Below, in pieces: positions 9,201 through 16,749 of a stretch of DNA of 39,850 nucleotides (its first letter is position 1; every line of letters starts with the position of its first letter). Location of the stretch: the NCBI GenBank assembly GCA_041305085.1, contig JBFYMA010000016.1:1-39850 (forward strand), read 5' to 3'. A program made the position numbers and the translations under genes. The DNA is from SURF-58 sp041305085. Lineage in GTDB: Archaea > Nanobdellota > Nanobdellia > Woesearchaeales > UBA9642. Below the pieces are notes generated by a model that worked only from the letters and a program-made list of their open reading frames with translations, searched no databases and was not told the DNA's origin.

Positions 9201-9870
9201 TGTCTGCCTCTGAAAGCCTGCTGTCAACTTTTTCAAGCTCCTTGAGAGCCTTTTGCTTTTTTTCCTCATAGATGCTTATGCCTGAAATCTCCTCAAGAAT
9301 CAGCCTTCTCTGGGTGGTGGGCATCTCGACCATTTTTACAATGTCTCCCTGGAGTATTATATTGTAGCCATTGGGATTTAGTTTGGCAGCGCTCATAAGA
9401 TCGAGAATCTGTTGCCTGGTCCTTATTTTGTCGTTTATCTTGTAAATTCCCTGGGTTGCAATTGTTTCCTCTGCTTCATTGTCTGGCTTTGCTACATCCC
9501 CTTCTTTTGCATCTTCAGATTTTTTCTGCTTTTTCTCTTTGCTCTTAATAATTCTTGAAATCTTGACTTCTTCAGAGTCAATTGGAAAGATTTTTGAGGA
9601 GTTGTCAAAGACAATCGTTACCTCTGCGTCTTTTGCAGGGTTTTTTGACTTTCCGCCATTATAGATAAGATTTGCAGACTTTTCAGCCCTCATGTCCTTT
9701 ACAGAGCTTTTTCCAAGCACAAAGCACAATGCATCCATTACATTGCTCTTTCCAGAGCCGTTTGGGCCAAGAACACAGTTAAACCCCTCTCCAAAGACCA
9801 TCTCTGTCTTTAGTGCAAAGCTCTTAAAGCCCTTCATAAAAACCCTGTTTATCTTAGTGACTCTGGCCAT
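6289..9870 (-). CDS. smc: Chromosome segregation ATPase SMC
   Basis: This full-length SMC has 1193 residues. The N-terminal head has Walker A GPNGSGKS (35-42). Two long Glu/Lys-rich coiled coils flank a hinge at about 540-690, with GYAITKILE at its start and GDVVELSGAMQGG at its end. The C-terminal head has the signature LSGGEKTL (about 1101-1108) and Walker B FYILDEVDAALD (about 1122-1133). A charged insertion of about 35 residues near 108-145 (KKQKKSEDAKEGD and so on) interrupts the first head. SMC dimers compact and segregate chromosomes together with ScpA/ScpB kleisins, none of which lies next door. The ATG follows a TTTATAAA box, and the start MARVTKI fits the family. Confidence 0.97.
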   Translation of the reverse strand: MARVTKINRVFMKGFKSFALKTEMVFGEGFNCVLGPNGSGKSNVMDALCFVLGKSSVKDMRAEKSANLIYNGGKSKNPAKDAEVTIVFDNSSKIFPIDSEEVKISRIIKSKEKKQKKSEDAKEGDVAKPDNEAEETIATQGIYKINDKIRTRQQILDLMSAAKLNPNGYNIILQGDIVKMVEMPTTQRRLILEEISGISIYEEKKQKALKELEKVDSRLSEADIIMSERKTYLNELKKDRDQAAKFKDLDDKIKRNNATLLDFSMKAKQGIIERLQKEIGEYSEKISKVQKVIDDYKKTINKKKEESEKINREIEQKGEKKQVAIHKEIEQLRVDLGVDRQRMSDIGKEFEKINERKAQLESSLKELESRIGTADKVKKDSERQISTRKKDIEAIEKKLEAFKKKHNLEDQGDLNINIEKIDKEADSLQEEIQKLREDQQKFLREKDRVEMLLQNIDQKISKVAGIHKESRDKFEKLKSDKENFKKLTLELNSLTSEDKSLALQIENAKNKYDAQNQELKKLEARNIGIKEGISGGYAITKILEQKNQIPGIHGMVSELGKVKKEYSLALEVAAGGRIKGIVVDDDKTAARCINFLKEKKLGVATFLPLNKIKPVTINESIRKLKGNGIVGMAVDLVSYNKKYDSIFKYVFENTLVVESIETARRLGVGSYRMATLSGDVVELSGAMQGGYRRRLQGMGFQEKEVTEGIEKLEKEVEELKNLIITLQSRRSDNEKRIDTIRNEKASLEADIIKMEKLLHLDSEDLGIDKKEKEKLKSEEKDLTEKIDIVIGNVSEKNKKLAALKIEKQKLRDKINDLRKPTLIAELNTFEEKKSELKEELTVLQGQIKNSESEIANILEPEKNNIEKILKQHLKEFQEFEKEKLQIEERIKKAEKSLKEKEKVEKEFYGQFKELFNKRTKLSEETVKLEEKTISNEDEIRKTENKSNIVSIEAARHKAELAGLMQEYKQYEGVQLFKNKAKEEIEKEIKQFERMVENIGAVNLKALEIYERVEKEYNDLLEKKEKLGTERQDVLVMINEIDTKKKELFMVAFNEVNKNFKTIFSALSSKGDADIELENKKDPFDGGLGIKVRIAGKKFLDIRSLSGGEKTLTALAFIFAIQEHEPAPFYILDEVDAALDKRNSEKLAKLVKNYSKKAQYLMISHNDYVISEAERLYGVSMNEHGMSKVTTLKL

Positions 9871-9898
9871 GTTAACTCAATTGATTGGTAATATTTTA

Positions 9899-9906
9899 TT
9901 TATAAA
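9899..9906 (-). promoter_or_regulatory. TATA box of smc
   Basis: The palindromic TTTATAAA lies about 32 nt before the smc ATG at 9870. It forms a divergent promoter region with the next gene. Confidence 0.55.
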
Positions 9907-9945
9907 CCTTTTGATTGTGCTTTTTGATAATTTTTTCTCAAAAAC

Positions 9946-9953
9946 TTTATATA
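9946..9953 (+). promoter_or_regulatory. TATA box of the DUF5752-like gene
   Basis: TTTATATA lies 48 nt before the ATG at 9998. A leader of about 20 nt carries GAGGTGG at 9987-9993, so this gene uses a ribosome-binding site, unlike most neighbours. Confidence 0.55.
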
Positions 9954-9997
9954 CTAGTTCTGCATGACAGTATCATCCTATTAAAAGAGGTGGGGGA

Positions 9998-10297
9998 ATG
10001 ATCAGGACAAAAGAGGATGCAAAAAAGGCTTTGGAGCCTTGCGAATACCATAGCGAATTCTATATGTGCGACGGAAGAAGGGTTAACAGCATTCCCGAGC
10101 TTTTAAAAGCTTTGAGGAAGACGAAAAAAGAAGTTTATGAATACCATGTAAACGAGTCAAAAAATGACTTTTCTATGTGGATAAACGATGTTTTTCAGGA
10201 TTCTACATTGGCGAGGGATATTTATAAGCTTTCCAAAGCATCTGCAATAAAAAAGATCCAGCTCAGAGTAAAGGAGCTTCAGAAAAGGTCAAAATAA
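9998..10297 (+). CDS. Small DUF5752-like protein
   Basis: This 99-residue protein of unknown function carries the pattern FYMCDGRRV..., an SxxELLKAL helix, HVNESKNDFSMWI (50-62) and LARDI. I recall this pattern from a widespread small archaeal/bacterial domain family labelled DUF5752; the name is from memory and not searched. Residues 26-80 align without gaps to the C-terminal end (1069-1123) of the membrane ATPase at 29663-33100, with about 19 identical positions including HVN, KN, W and LA. GAGGTGG five bases upstream of the ATG makes the start secure. Its role is unknown; the shared domain suggests a small adaptor or binding module. Confidence 0.75.
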   Translation: MIRTKEDAKKALEPCEYHSEFYMCDGRRVNSIPELLKALRKTKKEVYEYHVNESKNDFSMWINDVFQDSTLARDIYKLSKASAIKKIQLRVKELQKRSK

Positions 10298-10298
10298 A

Positions 10299-10327
10299 AG
10301 TTTTTTTGTTTCTTTCTGGTTTTTCTT
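10299..10327 (+). terminator. T-rich terminator after the DUF5752-like gene
   Basis: TTTTTTT followed by further T-runs directly follows the stop codon, between two convergent genes. Confidence 0.5.
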
Positions 10328-10328
10328 C

Positions 10329-10757
10329 TTACTTATTGCTGTCTGTTGCCTCTTCTGCCCTTGTTTTTGGAAGCTTTATAGGGCTTGGAAGCTGGACATC
10401 CCTGCTCATTATCAGAGCTTCTACTGTTGCCTTTGAAAGAATGTTGTTGAATATGGCCATTTTTATATCGAGAGGAACATTTTTGTCCTTTTTATACTGC
10501 TTTAGAAGCTCTTTGTTTTTTTCAGAATCATCAACCCACAATACATCTCCTTTTATATCTATGTTTCCTATCTCTGGCTCATATTTTGTGGAATAGTTGA
10601 ACTTGAAGTTAAGCGCAGTCTGCTTTGAATCTGCCAGAGGAATCTTTGCCTCTTCAACTTTTTCAAGGCTCAAATCGTTCGCAATAGTGACTTTGCCTTT
10701 TACAATATTCTTTTTTTCTGCACATATTTTCCTGAAAGTAATTCCAACGATTGCCAT
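10329..10757 (-). CDS. Unrecognised archaeal protein, possibly SecB-like fold
   Basis: The 142-residue protein has no signal or membrane segment. Its layout is a short N-terminal strand (AIVGITFRKI), alternating strands in the middle (FNFKFNYSTKYEPEIGNIDI and GDVLWV), then a helical end (IKMAIFNNILSKATVEALIM) and a Pro-rich tail LPSPIKLP. The strand-rich front followed by a helix reaching LPSPI is reminiscent of SecB-like chaperones and of short proteins I have seen in many archaea, but I cannot name a family. The start is well supported: GGGTGA lies six bases before the ATG, and TATTTTAAA at 10784-10792 acts as TATA box. It is transcribed alone. Confidence 0.65.
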   Translation of the reverse strand: MAIVGITFRKICAEKKNIVKGKVTIANDLSLEKVEEAKIPLADSKQTALNFKFNYSTKYEPEIGNIDIKGDVLWVDDSEKNKELLKQYKKDKNVPLDIKMAIFNNILSKATVEALIMSRDVQLPSPIKLPKTRAEEATDSNK

Positions 10758-10783
10758 GTATAATCACCCTTTACTTTTTGTTG

Positions 10784-10792
10784 TATTTTAAA
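10784..10792 (-). promoter_or_regulatory. TATA box upstream of the 142-residue protein
   Basis: The minus strand reads TTTAAAATA about 31 nt from the ATG at 10757, with GGGTGA at 10764-10769 as ribosome-binding site. Confidence 0.5.
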
Positions 10793-10930
10793 CAGTGTTT
10801 TAGTTGAATCTAAGAAAAAGACTTATGTTTATAAATATTTAGGTGGTGAGAAACAATAGCTGCATCAAGCCATTCTCAAAAATTCAGCTTTGCAGAAAAT
10901 CATGCTTAGCAGGGAGTTGCTGGAGATCTT

Positions 10931-12103
10931 TTAATTATGCCTTGGAGTATAGTAAGCTTCGACGTTTTGTTCAAGCCCTTCGAATCCAAACTCTTCCAAA
11001 GGAATATTTACCAAGCTTGGAAGGACTCCGTGCTCTTCGGGCAATGCATATTTTAAGAATAGCTCCTCTGCTCGCTCTTTGGATACATTGAACCGCTCTT
11101 TATTTGCTTCAAAAAATTCCTGAAAGCAGTTATAAATTATTGCTGCCATATCTTGGCGCCTTCCTTGGACTAAAGGAATATCTTGATATTTTGCTGTTTT
11201 TGATTCCTGTAAGTCATTATAAAATATATTATAATTTGCAGGAAACATGGTAGTAAATTTTTGATTTGGAAAATACTGAAAAAATATGGATAGAAATTTT
11301 ATTTCTGTTTTTCTGTTGTTTTCATCTTGCAAAATGAAGCAGTTGTGATCAAGTGCAATATCATTAACAAATCTGTAAGCCGCAGGATAGATTGTTAGTT
11401 GCTTTAGTCTTGTGAATTCATCAGGCTTTCCAAGATGAAAATAACAGTTGAGGCATATGCTCACTATTTCTGTGTTTACATTGGCAACTCCTCTTTTTTT
11501 TATTTCATTTTCCGCAATTTTGAGCGCCTTTTCATATTTTTGCTGCTCAAAAAAAGAAGCTGCAATTCCTTTCACTTTTAAAAATCTAACTTTTTTTATT
11601 TCTGAGTATTTTTGGAGCGCTTCTTCAAATTTTCCCTGCACTCTGAAGCATTCTCCTTTCCAAAAAAGTGTCAAATCCTTAAATTTTCCAGGAAGGAGTT
11701 GGTCTATCAGCTGCTGGAATTTTTTTCCAGCCTGTTTATAGTTCTTTTTTGAAAACTCTATTCTTCCTTCCAAGAACACTACATCAGGGTCGTCTTTTCC
11801 TGCAATTTCCTTGCAGATGTTTGTAAAAAATTCTGATTCTTCAATGAAATTCAACTGCATAAGATTGTAGGCCATGTCTGTTTGGGACTCCAGAATGCTT
11901 AATTTTGCCTTTTTTTCAAGCACAATTCTGGAATTTCTGCCTTTTAGAACATCAGAAATGCTCTTCATAAAGTTCCAGTTATAATCTCTGGTAGGCATTT
12001 GAGAAAGGTAAGAATCGAAAATAGTTGTGATGCATTCCCTGTCTACTTCAAAGTTTTTCACAACTTTGGCAAGCCTTTCTTCGATGGATGCTGCTTTGGC
12101 CAC
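10931..12103 (-). CDS. TPR-like helical-repeat protein
   Basis: This 390-residue soluble protein has no signal peptide. Residues about 60-230 show helix-turn-helix repeats with the TPR spacing of small and aromatic residues, for example YKQAGKKFQQLIDQLL, FEEALQKYSEI and YEKALKIAENEI. TPR arrays are protein-binding scaffolds. The C-terminal 150 residues (PAAYRFVNDIALDHNCFIL onward) are not repeats and I do not recognise them. The start is a GTG at 12103, about 29 nt downstream of a TATA-like TTTAAATA that overlaps the stop codon of the PLD-like gene, so it appears to have its own leaderless promoter. The repeat call is moderate; the function is unknown. Confidence 0.7.
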   Translation of the reverse strand: MAKAASIEERLAKVVKNFEVDRECITTIFDSYLSQMPTRDYNWNFMKSISDVLKGRNSRIVLEKKAKLSILESQTDMAYNLMQLNFIEESEFFTNICKEIAGKDDPDVVFLEGRIEFSKKNYKQAGKKFQQLIDQLLPGKFKDLTLFWKGECFRVQGKFEEALQKYSEIKKVRFLKVKGIAASFFEQQKYEKALKIAENEIKKRGVANVNTEIVSICLNCYFHLGKPDEFTRLKQLTIYPAAYRFVNDIALDHNCFILQDENNRKTEIKFLSIFFQYFPNQKFTTMFPANYNIFYNDLQESKTAKYQDIPLVQGRRQDMAAIIYNCFQEFFEANKERFNVSKERAEELFLKYALPEEHGVLPSLVNIPLEEFGFEGLEQNVEAYYTPRHN

Positions 12104-12128
12104 GGTTGGTTTTCAAAAGACTTTTGAG

Positions 12129-12136
12129 TATTTAAA
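12129..12136 (-). promoter_or_regulatory. TATA box of the TPR-like gene, overlapping the upstream stop codon
   Basis: The minus strand reads TTTAAATA about 29 nt before the GTG at 12103. It includes bases of the PLD-like gene's TAA at 12132-12134. Confidence 0.5.
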
Positions 12137-13073
12137 CTTTTGCACTTGGCTTATAAACCCTGAAGAACTCTTTTATAAAAGCATCTGCGACCAAAGAATT
12201 TTCTATTATAATAATATTTTCATAGTTGTTCTCATCAGCATTTTTGGTAGGATTGTAGGAGCCTGTAATAACTGTCTTATTGTCTATTATGAAAACTTTG
12301 TGGTGCATGTTGTATTTGTTAGTGTCCCAGGCAACACTTACGCTGCAATTTATAAGCTTTTCATACTCACTATAAGTGTTGTTTTGGCTTTTTTCCATAA
12401 CACCCATTACTTCTAGGCTCTTGGACTTTTCTATTATAAGCTCTCCAATTTGGTCGTCTGTGAAAGAAAAAGCCATGAAATAGATGCTTTTGTTAGCTTT
12501 TCCCAACTCTAAAAGCACTTTTTGCTGGCAGCTGTCTCTGGGGCAGAAAAAATTTTTTACAGAAAAATTGTTGAAAATGATTTCAGGAAAAGGAGTTTTT
12601 TTATCCCTGCTGTTTTTTATGTTTTCAAACTCGTTTAAATAGTTTTTTGCAAGGTACTCTGACTCAAAAACAAGCACATTATTGTTGTTGTAAAGCTCTC
12701 CCCTGAATGTTGGGTTAAACGAGCCTGTAATAACTATTTTTTCAGAAACACAGAACTTGTTGTGCATAAGGCCTTTGCCATGGATTTTTGTGCCGTAGCC
12801 ATCAAAATTGTCTTCATCCAGCACAACATCCACTTTTTTTGATTTTAAAAACGAGTAAAAATAAGGGCTTAGGTCATAGAATGCACACTTTGAGTTGCTG
12901 CTTATTTTTTCCAAAAAAATATCGGTACAGTTTGTCTCAGGGCAAAAATATATTTTCAAGCTTCCGTTTTCAGCCGCAAGAAGATCAGAAGTGTTGCTTT
13001 TGGCCTGGTAAAAAACCAACACCAGAATTATTACAGCTGCGGCAACTGCGAGCGCAAAAAGGTATTTTTTCAT
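12132..13073 (-). CDS. Membrane-anchored phospholipase-D-fold protein with two HKD motifs
   Basis: The 313-residue protein has an N-terminal membrane helix (about 4-22), and the rest is probably outside the cell. Two PLD repeats are visible, each led by a Cys pair (FCPETNC; FCPRDSC). The first repeat has MHNKFCVSE followed by ITGSFNPT (His104, Lys106, with Glu111 where Asp is usual). The second has MHHKVFIID followed by ITGSYNPT (His257, Lys259, Asp264), which is canonical. The family includes phospholipases and the Nuc-type endonucleases; two repeats in about 300 residues with GSxN motifs suit a nuclease- or phosphodiesterase-like enzyme. A leaderless promoter (TATTTAAA at 13095-13102) precedes the ATG. 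Fold call strong; substrate unknown. Confidence 0.85.
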   Translation of the reverse strand: MKKYLFALAVAAAVIILVLVFYQAKSNTSDLLAAENGSLKIYFCPETNCTDIFLEKISSNSKCAFYDLSPYFYSFLKSKKVDVVLDEDNFDGYGTKIHGKGLMHNKFCVSEKIVITGSFNPTFRGELYNNNNVLVFESEYLAKNYLNEFENIKNSRDKKTPFPEIIFNNFSVKNFFCPRDSCQQKVLLELGKANKSIYFMAFSFTDDQIGELIIEKSKSLEVMGVMEKSQNNTYSEYEKLINCSVSVAWDTNKYNMHHKVFIIDNKTVITGSYNPTKNADENNYENIIIIENSLVADAFIKEFFRVYKPSAKV

Positions 13074-13094
13074 AAAATTATTTTGCTGCTTTTT

Positions 13095-13102
13095 TATTTA
13101 AA
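13095..13102 (-). promoter_or_regulatory. TATA box of the PLD-like gene
   Basis: The minus strand reads TTTAAATA, about 26 nt before the ATG at 13073. Confidence 0.5.
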
Positions 13103-13154
13103 CCATTTGCATAAATTTTTGTAAATTTTCCGGAATCTTACAGAATTTTTTGGC

Positions 13155-13310
13155 CTACTCCTCTCCCTGCTCGCACGAGTCTGAAGGCTGCTTGTATTCC
13201 AGCTTTTGGATGCACCATACATGGATTGGATGAGCAGGCTTTGAGCCGTTGGGATCCCTTCCAACAGAGTACCTGCAGTTGAGGCAAAATATTTTCTGAG
13301 AGTCGCCCAT
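13155..13310 (-). CDS. Tiny Cys-rich protein, possible zinc-binding
   Basis: This 51-residue protein contains FCLNC (CxxC), a third Cys in HVWC and a fourth in SDSC. The spacing could bind one zinc ion with His residues nearby (HPIH). It ends in an acidic tail. The ATG at 13310 is chosen; the frame extends to a TTG at 13340 with no support. A TTTTTAA-type box near 13342-13350 would place the transcript start close to this ATG. It is divergent from cdc48, with the two promoters only some 35 bases apart. I do not recognise a family. The coding call rests on the Cys pattern and promoter and is moderate. Confidence 0.55.
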   Translation of the reverse strand: MGDSQKIFCLNCRYSVGRDPNGSKPAHPIHVWCIQKLEYKQPSDSCEQGEE

Positions 13311-13383
13311 TTTCTTACCCAAGCAGGATAATGGTTTCAAAAGTTAAAAAGTTTGCTATTTTTTGGCTGCAAAACCAAAACGT

Positions 13384-13390
13384 TTTTATA
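13384..13390 (+). promoter_or_regulatory. TATA box of cdc48
   Basis: TTTTATA, in the context CGTTTTTATAAC, lies about 30 nt before the GTG pair at 13417/13420. It falls inside the open frame that could be read from a TTG at 13363, which argues for the downstream start. Confidence 0.65.
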
Positions 13391-13416
13391 ACACCGAAGT
13401 TTTTCTTGACTCACAG

Positions 13417-15702
13417 GTGGTGGACTTGGCGCAGGATGCAAGACTAAAAGTTGCAGAAGCAATACAAGATGATGTAAACAAAGGCATTGTAAGAATTGAT
13501 TCATCTTTTATGCACCAGATAGGGATAAGACCAGGGGATATTATAGAGATAAGAGGGGAAAGGAGCACTGTTGCAATAGCAGACAGGGCATATCCAGGAG
13601 ACATAGGTCTCAATATAATACGAATGGATGGTCTTATAAGGAGAAACTCCAAATCAAGCATTGGAGATCTGATTTCTATAAAAAAAGCTGAAGTGCAGGA
13701 GGCAAAAAAAGTCATAATAGCTCCTGCAAGGGAAGGAATTGTTATACGGGCAAACCCTGCAATTTTCAAGCAAGGGCTTCTTGGCAGGGCCGTTGTAAAA
13801 GGGGATGTTGTGAGCCTTGGCGGAACAAGGAGCAGGAGAAATACACTGAGCAGCAGCCCGTTTTTTGACGATGTCTTTAACATGATTGATGAAAGCATGA
13901 TGGGCTTTGGCCTTGGGGACCTGAAATTCATAGTTGCAGACTCTTTTCCAAAAGGTTCAGTAATAATTGCAGAAAGCACAGAAGTTATTTTTAACCCTGA
14001 AGCAATAAGCCTGAAGGAAGATAAAGTAATAGATATTTCTTATGAAGATATAGGAGGACTGGAGGATGAAGTAAAAAAAGTCAGGGAGATGATAGAGCTT
14101 CCATTAAGGCATCCGGAGATTTTTGAAAGACTCGGAATAGAGCCTCCAAAAGGAGTGCTTCTCCACGGGCCTCCTGGAACAGGAAAGACTCTGCTTGCAA
14201 AGGCAGTTGCCAATGAGACAAATGCAAACTTTATACTAATAAACGGTCCTGAAATTATGAGCAAATATTATGGCCAGAGCGAGGAAAACCTCAGAAAGAA
14301 GTTTGACGAAGCAGAAAAAAACGCTCCAAGCATAATATTCATAGATGAAATAGACGCCATAGCCAGCAAGAGGGAGGAGACCCATGGAGAGGTTGAGAAA
14401 AGGGTTGTTGCCCAGCTCCTTGCAATGATGGACGGGCTGAAGGCGAGGGGAAAAGTAGTTGTTATAGCCGCCACAAACATTCCAAATGCGCTTGATCCTG
14501 CACTTAGAAGGCCTGGAAGGTTTGACAGGGAGATAGAGATAGGGGTCCCAAGAAAAGATGGCAGACTGAATATTTTGAAAATACACACAAGAAATATGCC
14601 TTTGGCAAAAGATGTTGACCTTAAGAGGCTTGCAGATATTACTCATGGGTTTGTAGGGGCTGACCTTTCCAGCCTTGCAAAAGAAGCAGCCATGACTGTG
14701 CTGAGAAGGGTTCTTCCAGACCTTAAGCTTGCAGAGGACGAGGCAATACCAAAGGATGTGCTGGAAAAGCTTTATGTAAACCAGAAAGACTTTAAAGAAG
14801 CGCTTAAAGTGGTAAGGCCTTCTGCCCTGAGAGAGGTGCTTATAGAAAAGCCAAACATAAAATGGGCAAGTATTGGCGGGCTTGAGGATGTAAAGCAGGA
14901 GCTTATAGAGGCAGTGGAGTGGCCTTTGAAAAATAAGGAAGCATTTACTCGCCTTGGGGTAAAGCCTCCAAAAGGTGTTCTTATGTATGGTGCGCCAGGG
15001 ACAGGAAAGACCTTGCTTGCAAAGGCAGTTGCCAATGAAAGCGAGGCAAATTTTATCCTTGTCAAAGGGCCTGAGTTGCTTAGCAAATGGGTGGGTGAAA
15101 GTGAAAAAGCAGTGCGCAAAATATTTCAAAAGGCAAGGCAGTCCAGCCCTACAATAATATTTTTTGATGAAATAGACTCTCTTGCTCCAAGAAGAAGCGC
15201 AAGCTCTGACAGCAATGTCACAGAAAGGGTTGTTAATCAACTTTTAACAGAGATGGATGGCCTTCAGGAGCTGAACGACATAGTGATTCTGGCAGCTACA
15301 AACAGGCCGGACATGCTGGACACTGCGCTTTTAAGGCCTGGAAGGTTTGACCGAATTATCCTTGCACCAATCCCTGATACAAAGGCAAGAGAGGACATAT
15401 TCAATGTGCACATAAATAGTATGAAGCTTGCCAAGGATTTCAGCCTGAAAAAGGTCGTGGACCAAACCCAGGGATATGTCGGGGCTGATATAGAAGCAGT
15501 GTGCAGGGAAGCTGCAATTCTTGCGCTTAGGGAAAACATGAAGGCAAAAGAGGTAAAGCAAAAGCATTTTGTGCAGGCTTTGGAAAGAGTAAAGCCTTCT
15601 GTTTCAAAAGAAGTTGAAAAAGCATATGAGTCCTTAAAGGACTATTTCACAAGTGCGAGAGCCAAAGAGATGCAGAAAGAAAAGCCTGATTATCTCGGAT
15701 AA
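13417..15702 (+). CDS. cdc48: Cdc48/VAT-type AAA+ unfoldase
   Basis: This is a two-ring AAA+ ATPase of the Cdc48/p97/VAT family, which unfolds and extracts proteins. The N-domain (1 to about 190) starts LKVAEAIQDDVNKGIVRID, matching the double-psi-barrel start of VAT. D1 has Walker A GPPGTGKT (251-258), Walker B with D310-E311 and an RRPGRFD arginine-finger region. D2 has GAPGTGKT (525-532), D584-E585 and LRPGRFD. The tail ends KPDYLG, so no C-terminal HbYX proteasome-docking motif is seen. The GTG at 13417 (or 13420) is preferred over the TTG at 13363, because a TATA box lies between them and VAT-type proteins have only a few residues before LRVAEA. The window carries no proteasome gene. Confidence 0.96.
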   Translation: MVDLAQDARLKVAEAIQDDVNKGIVRIDSSFMHQIGIRPGDIIEIRGERSTVAIADRAYPGDIGLNIIRMDGLIRRNSKSSIGDLISIKKAEVQEAKKVIIAPAREGIVIRANPAIFKQGLLGRAVVKGDVVSLGGTRSRRNTLSSSPFFDDVFNMIDESMMGFGLGDLKFIVADSFPKGSVIIAESTEVIFNPEAISLKEDKVIDISYEDIGGLEDEVKKVREMIELPLRHPEIFERLGIEPPKGVLLHGPPGTGKTLLAKAVANETNANFILINGPEIMSKYYGQSEENLRKKFDEAEKNAPSIIFIDEIDAIASKREETHGEVEKRVVAQLLAMMDGLKARGKVVVIAATNIPNALDPALRRPGRFDREIEIGVPRKDGRLNILKIHTRNMPLAKDVDLKRLADITHGFVGADLSSLAKEAAMTVLRRVLPDLKLAEDEAIPKDVLEKLYVNQKDFKEALKVVRPSALREVLIEKPNIKWASIGGLEDVKQELIEAVEWPLKNKEAFTRLGVKPPKGVLMYGAPGTGKTLLAKAVANESEANFILVKGPELLSKWVGESEKAVRKIFQKARQSSPTIIFFDEIDSLAPRRSASSDSNVTERVVNQLLTEMDGLQELNDIVILAATNRPDMLDTALLRPGRFDRIILAPIPDTKAREDIFNVHINSMKLAKDFSLKKVVDQTQGYVGADIEAVCREAAILALRENMKAKEVKQKHFVQALERVKPSVSKEVEKAYESLKDYFTSARAKEMQKEKPDYLG

Positions 15703-15723
15703 ATGGCTGTTTTTCTATAAACT

Positions 15724-15731
15724 TTTATAAA
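15724..15731 (+). promoter_or_regulatory. TATA box of the 169-residue hypothetical
   Basis: TTTATAAA is centred about 26 nt before the ATG at 15754, with no ribosome-binding sequence. The layout is leaderless. Confidence 0.6.
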
Positions 15732-15753
15732 TAGACAATTTGTTCTGCAGAAC

Positions 15754-16263
15754 ATGTCTAATACAAAGGAACTTATACTTGAACTTGAGAAAATGCTTGA
15801 GAGCAAGGAAAGAGTAACTATGGAGGATCTGGGGCAATTTGTCCAGAAAGACAGCAAGAAATATTTGAGTCTTATCAGGGAAAAAGTTGAAAAGACCAGA
15901 GACGCTGCCTATTGTGTTCTGTGGTCATATCTTTTTGAGCCTCAGGAAGAGGCCTTAAAGATAATGGCTGAAAACCTAATAAATAAAGAACGTAGGATTG
16001 ATCAAGGCGTTTACAAGAAAGCAAAAATTGCACACGCAAGAAGAAAAATATTTAATGTGGCGCACAATCCTGGACTTCTAATAAACGAGATTCAGTCTCT
16101 GTGTGAGAGTTATATCAAAACAACAAAGGGAGAAGGACCGCAGTCTACATCAGACCCTTATTCTGAGAGAGAGGTTATAGATCTAAATCTAATAAAGAAT
16201 GAATCAGAAGAAGAATCAGAACACATGTTCTTTTATGATCTTAGAGGACGCAGAGGATGTTAG
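15754..16263 (+). CDS. Hypothetical helical protein
   Basis: The 169-residue soluble protein is mostly charged and helical for the first 120 residues (KELILELEKMLESKERVTMEDL and onward, split by a loop). It then has a low-complexity acidic tail (NESEEESEH) and ends in a basic RGRRGC. I do not recognise a family. A clear leaderless promoter precedes its ATG. It converges on the 112-residue gene at 16267 with a 3-base gap. The promoter and the compositional match to neighbours support it as a real gene; no function can be inferred. Confidence 0.65.
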   Translation: MSNTKELILELEKMLESKERVTMEDLGQFVQKDSKKYLSLIREKVEKTRDAAYCVLWSYLFEPQEEALKIMAENLINKERRIDQGVYKKAKIAHARRKIFNVAHNPGLLINEIQSLCESYIKTTKGEGPQSTSDPYSEREVIDLNLIKNESEEESEHMFFYDLRGRRGC

Positions 16264-16266
16264 AAC

Positions 16267-16605
16267 TCACTGTATCTTTCCTTTCAAAACCATGTTCAGA
16301 GTTTCTTTTTCGTTCATAAGCTCAGCAGTCATGGCTTTGTTGCCTTTGTCAAGGATTACTTTAATGAAAAAAATTGGATTGTGATTTTTTTCGTCAATCC
16401 TGTTCGCATCTCCTACTGGAGGAGAATCCACCCTCATTGCGGAGATAAGGTCTTCCAGAGAACTGAGAAAATTTGCCAGCGCATTGGCACTTGTTTCACC
16501 TCTTTTATATTTTGGATTTCGCTTCTGTGCAATTGGCAATACTTGTTCTTCAAACAAATACTTCAAATAGTTTAGAAAAGTCTTGAAGTCAGTCTGGGTA
16601 GCCAC
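16267..16605 (-). CDS. Hypothetical small protein
   Basis: This 112-residue protein is helical in the first half (FKTFLNYLKYLFEEQVLPIA), followed by a loop and two probable strands (HNPIFFIKVILD and MTAELMNEKETLNMVL). There is no signal or membrane segment and I recognise no family. The start is a GTG at 16605: TTTATAAA at 16628-16635 is about 26 nt upstream, and AGGAG lies three bases before it. It converges with the gene at 15754. Confidence 0.6.
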   Translation of the reverse strand: MATQTDFKTFLNYLKYLFEEQVLPIAQKRNPKYKRGETSANALANFLSSLEDLISAMRVDSPPVGDANRIDEKNHNPIFFIKVILDKGNKAMTAELMNEKETLNMVLKGKIQ

Positions 16606-16627
16606 ACACTCCTAAATATGCTTAAAC

Positions 16628-16635
16628 TTTATAAA
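16628..16635 (-). promoter_or_regulatory. TATA box of the 112-residue hypothetical
   Basis: The palindromic TTTATAAA is about 26 nt before the GTG at 16605. Confidence 0.5.
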
Positions 16636-16706
16636 TTTTTCTTTAAGCTTTGTAGTGTTTCAGATTCTGCCCATAAAATTCAACGCAGCCCAATATTTTT
16701 CAAAAC

Positions 16707-16716
16707 TTTTATAAAT
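16707..16716 (+). promoter_or_regulatory. TATA box of the Lys-rich protein gene
   Basis: TTTTATAAAT gives a predicted transcript start near 16738. GAGGTG at 16738-16743 would then sit at the very 5' end, six bases before the ATG at 16750. Confidence 0.5.
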
Positions 16717-16749
16717 GCGCTTTTTCATGCTTAGGCTGAGGTGATTTTC

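Noticed and set aside
7199..9667. Several plus-strand Ser/Phe-rich frames across smc
   Set aside because: They are mirror images of Glu/Lys-rich coiled-coil codons and have no independent support.
10843..11091. 82-codon plus-strand frame over the end of the TPR-like gene
   Set aside because: It is mostly antisense to the TPR-like gene and has no recognisable feature or promoter.
14236..15240. Long 334-codon frame on the minus strand inside cdc48
   Set aside because: It lies wholly antisense to strongly conserved AAA+ sequence, has no domain pattern and no promoter.
16199..16384. 61-codon plus-strand frame bridging two hypotheticals
   Set aside because: It overlaps the end of one gene and is antisense to the next, with no start signal.
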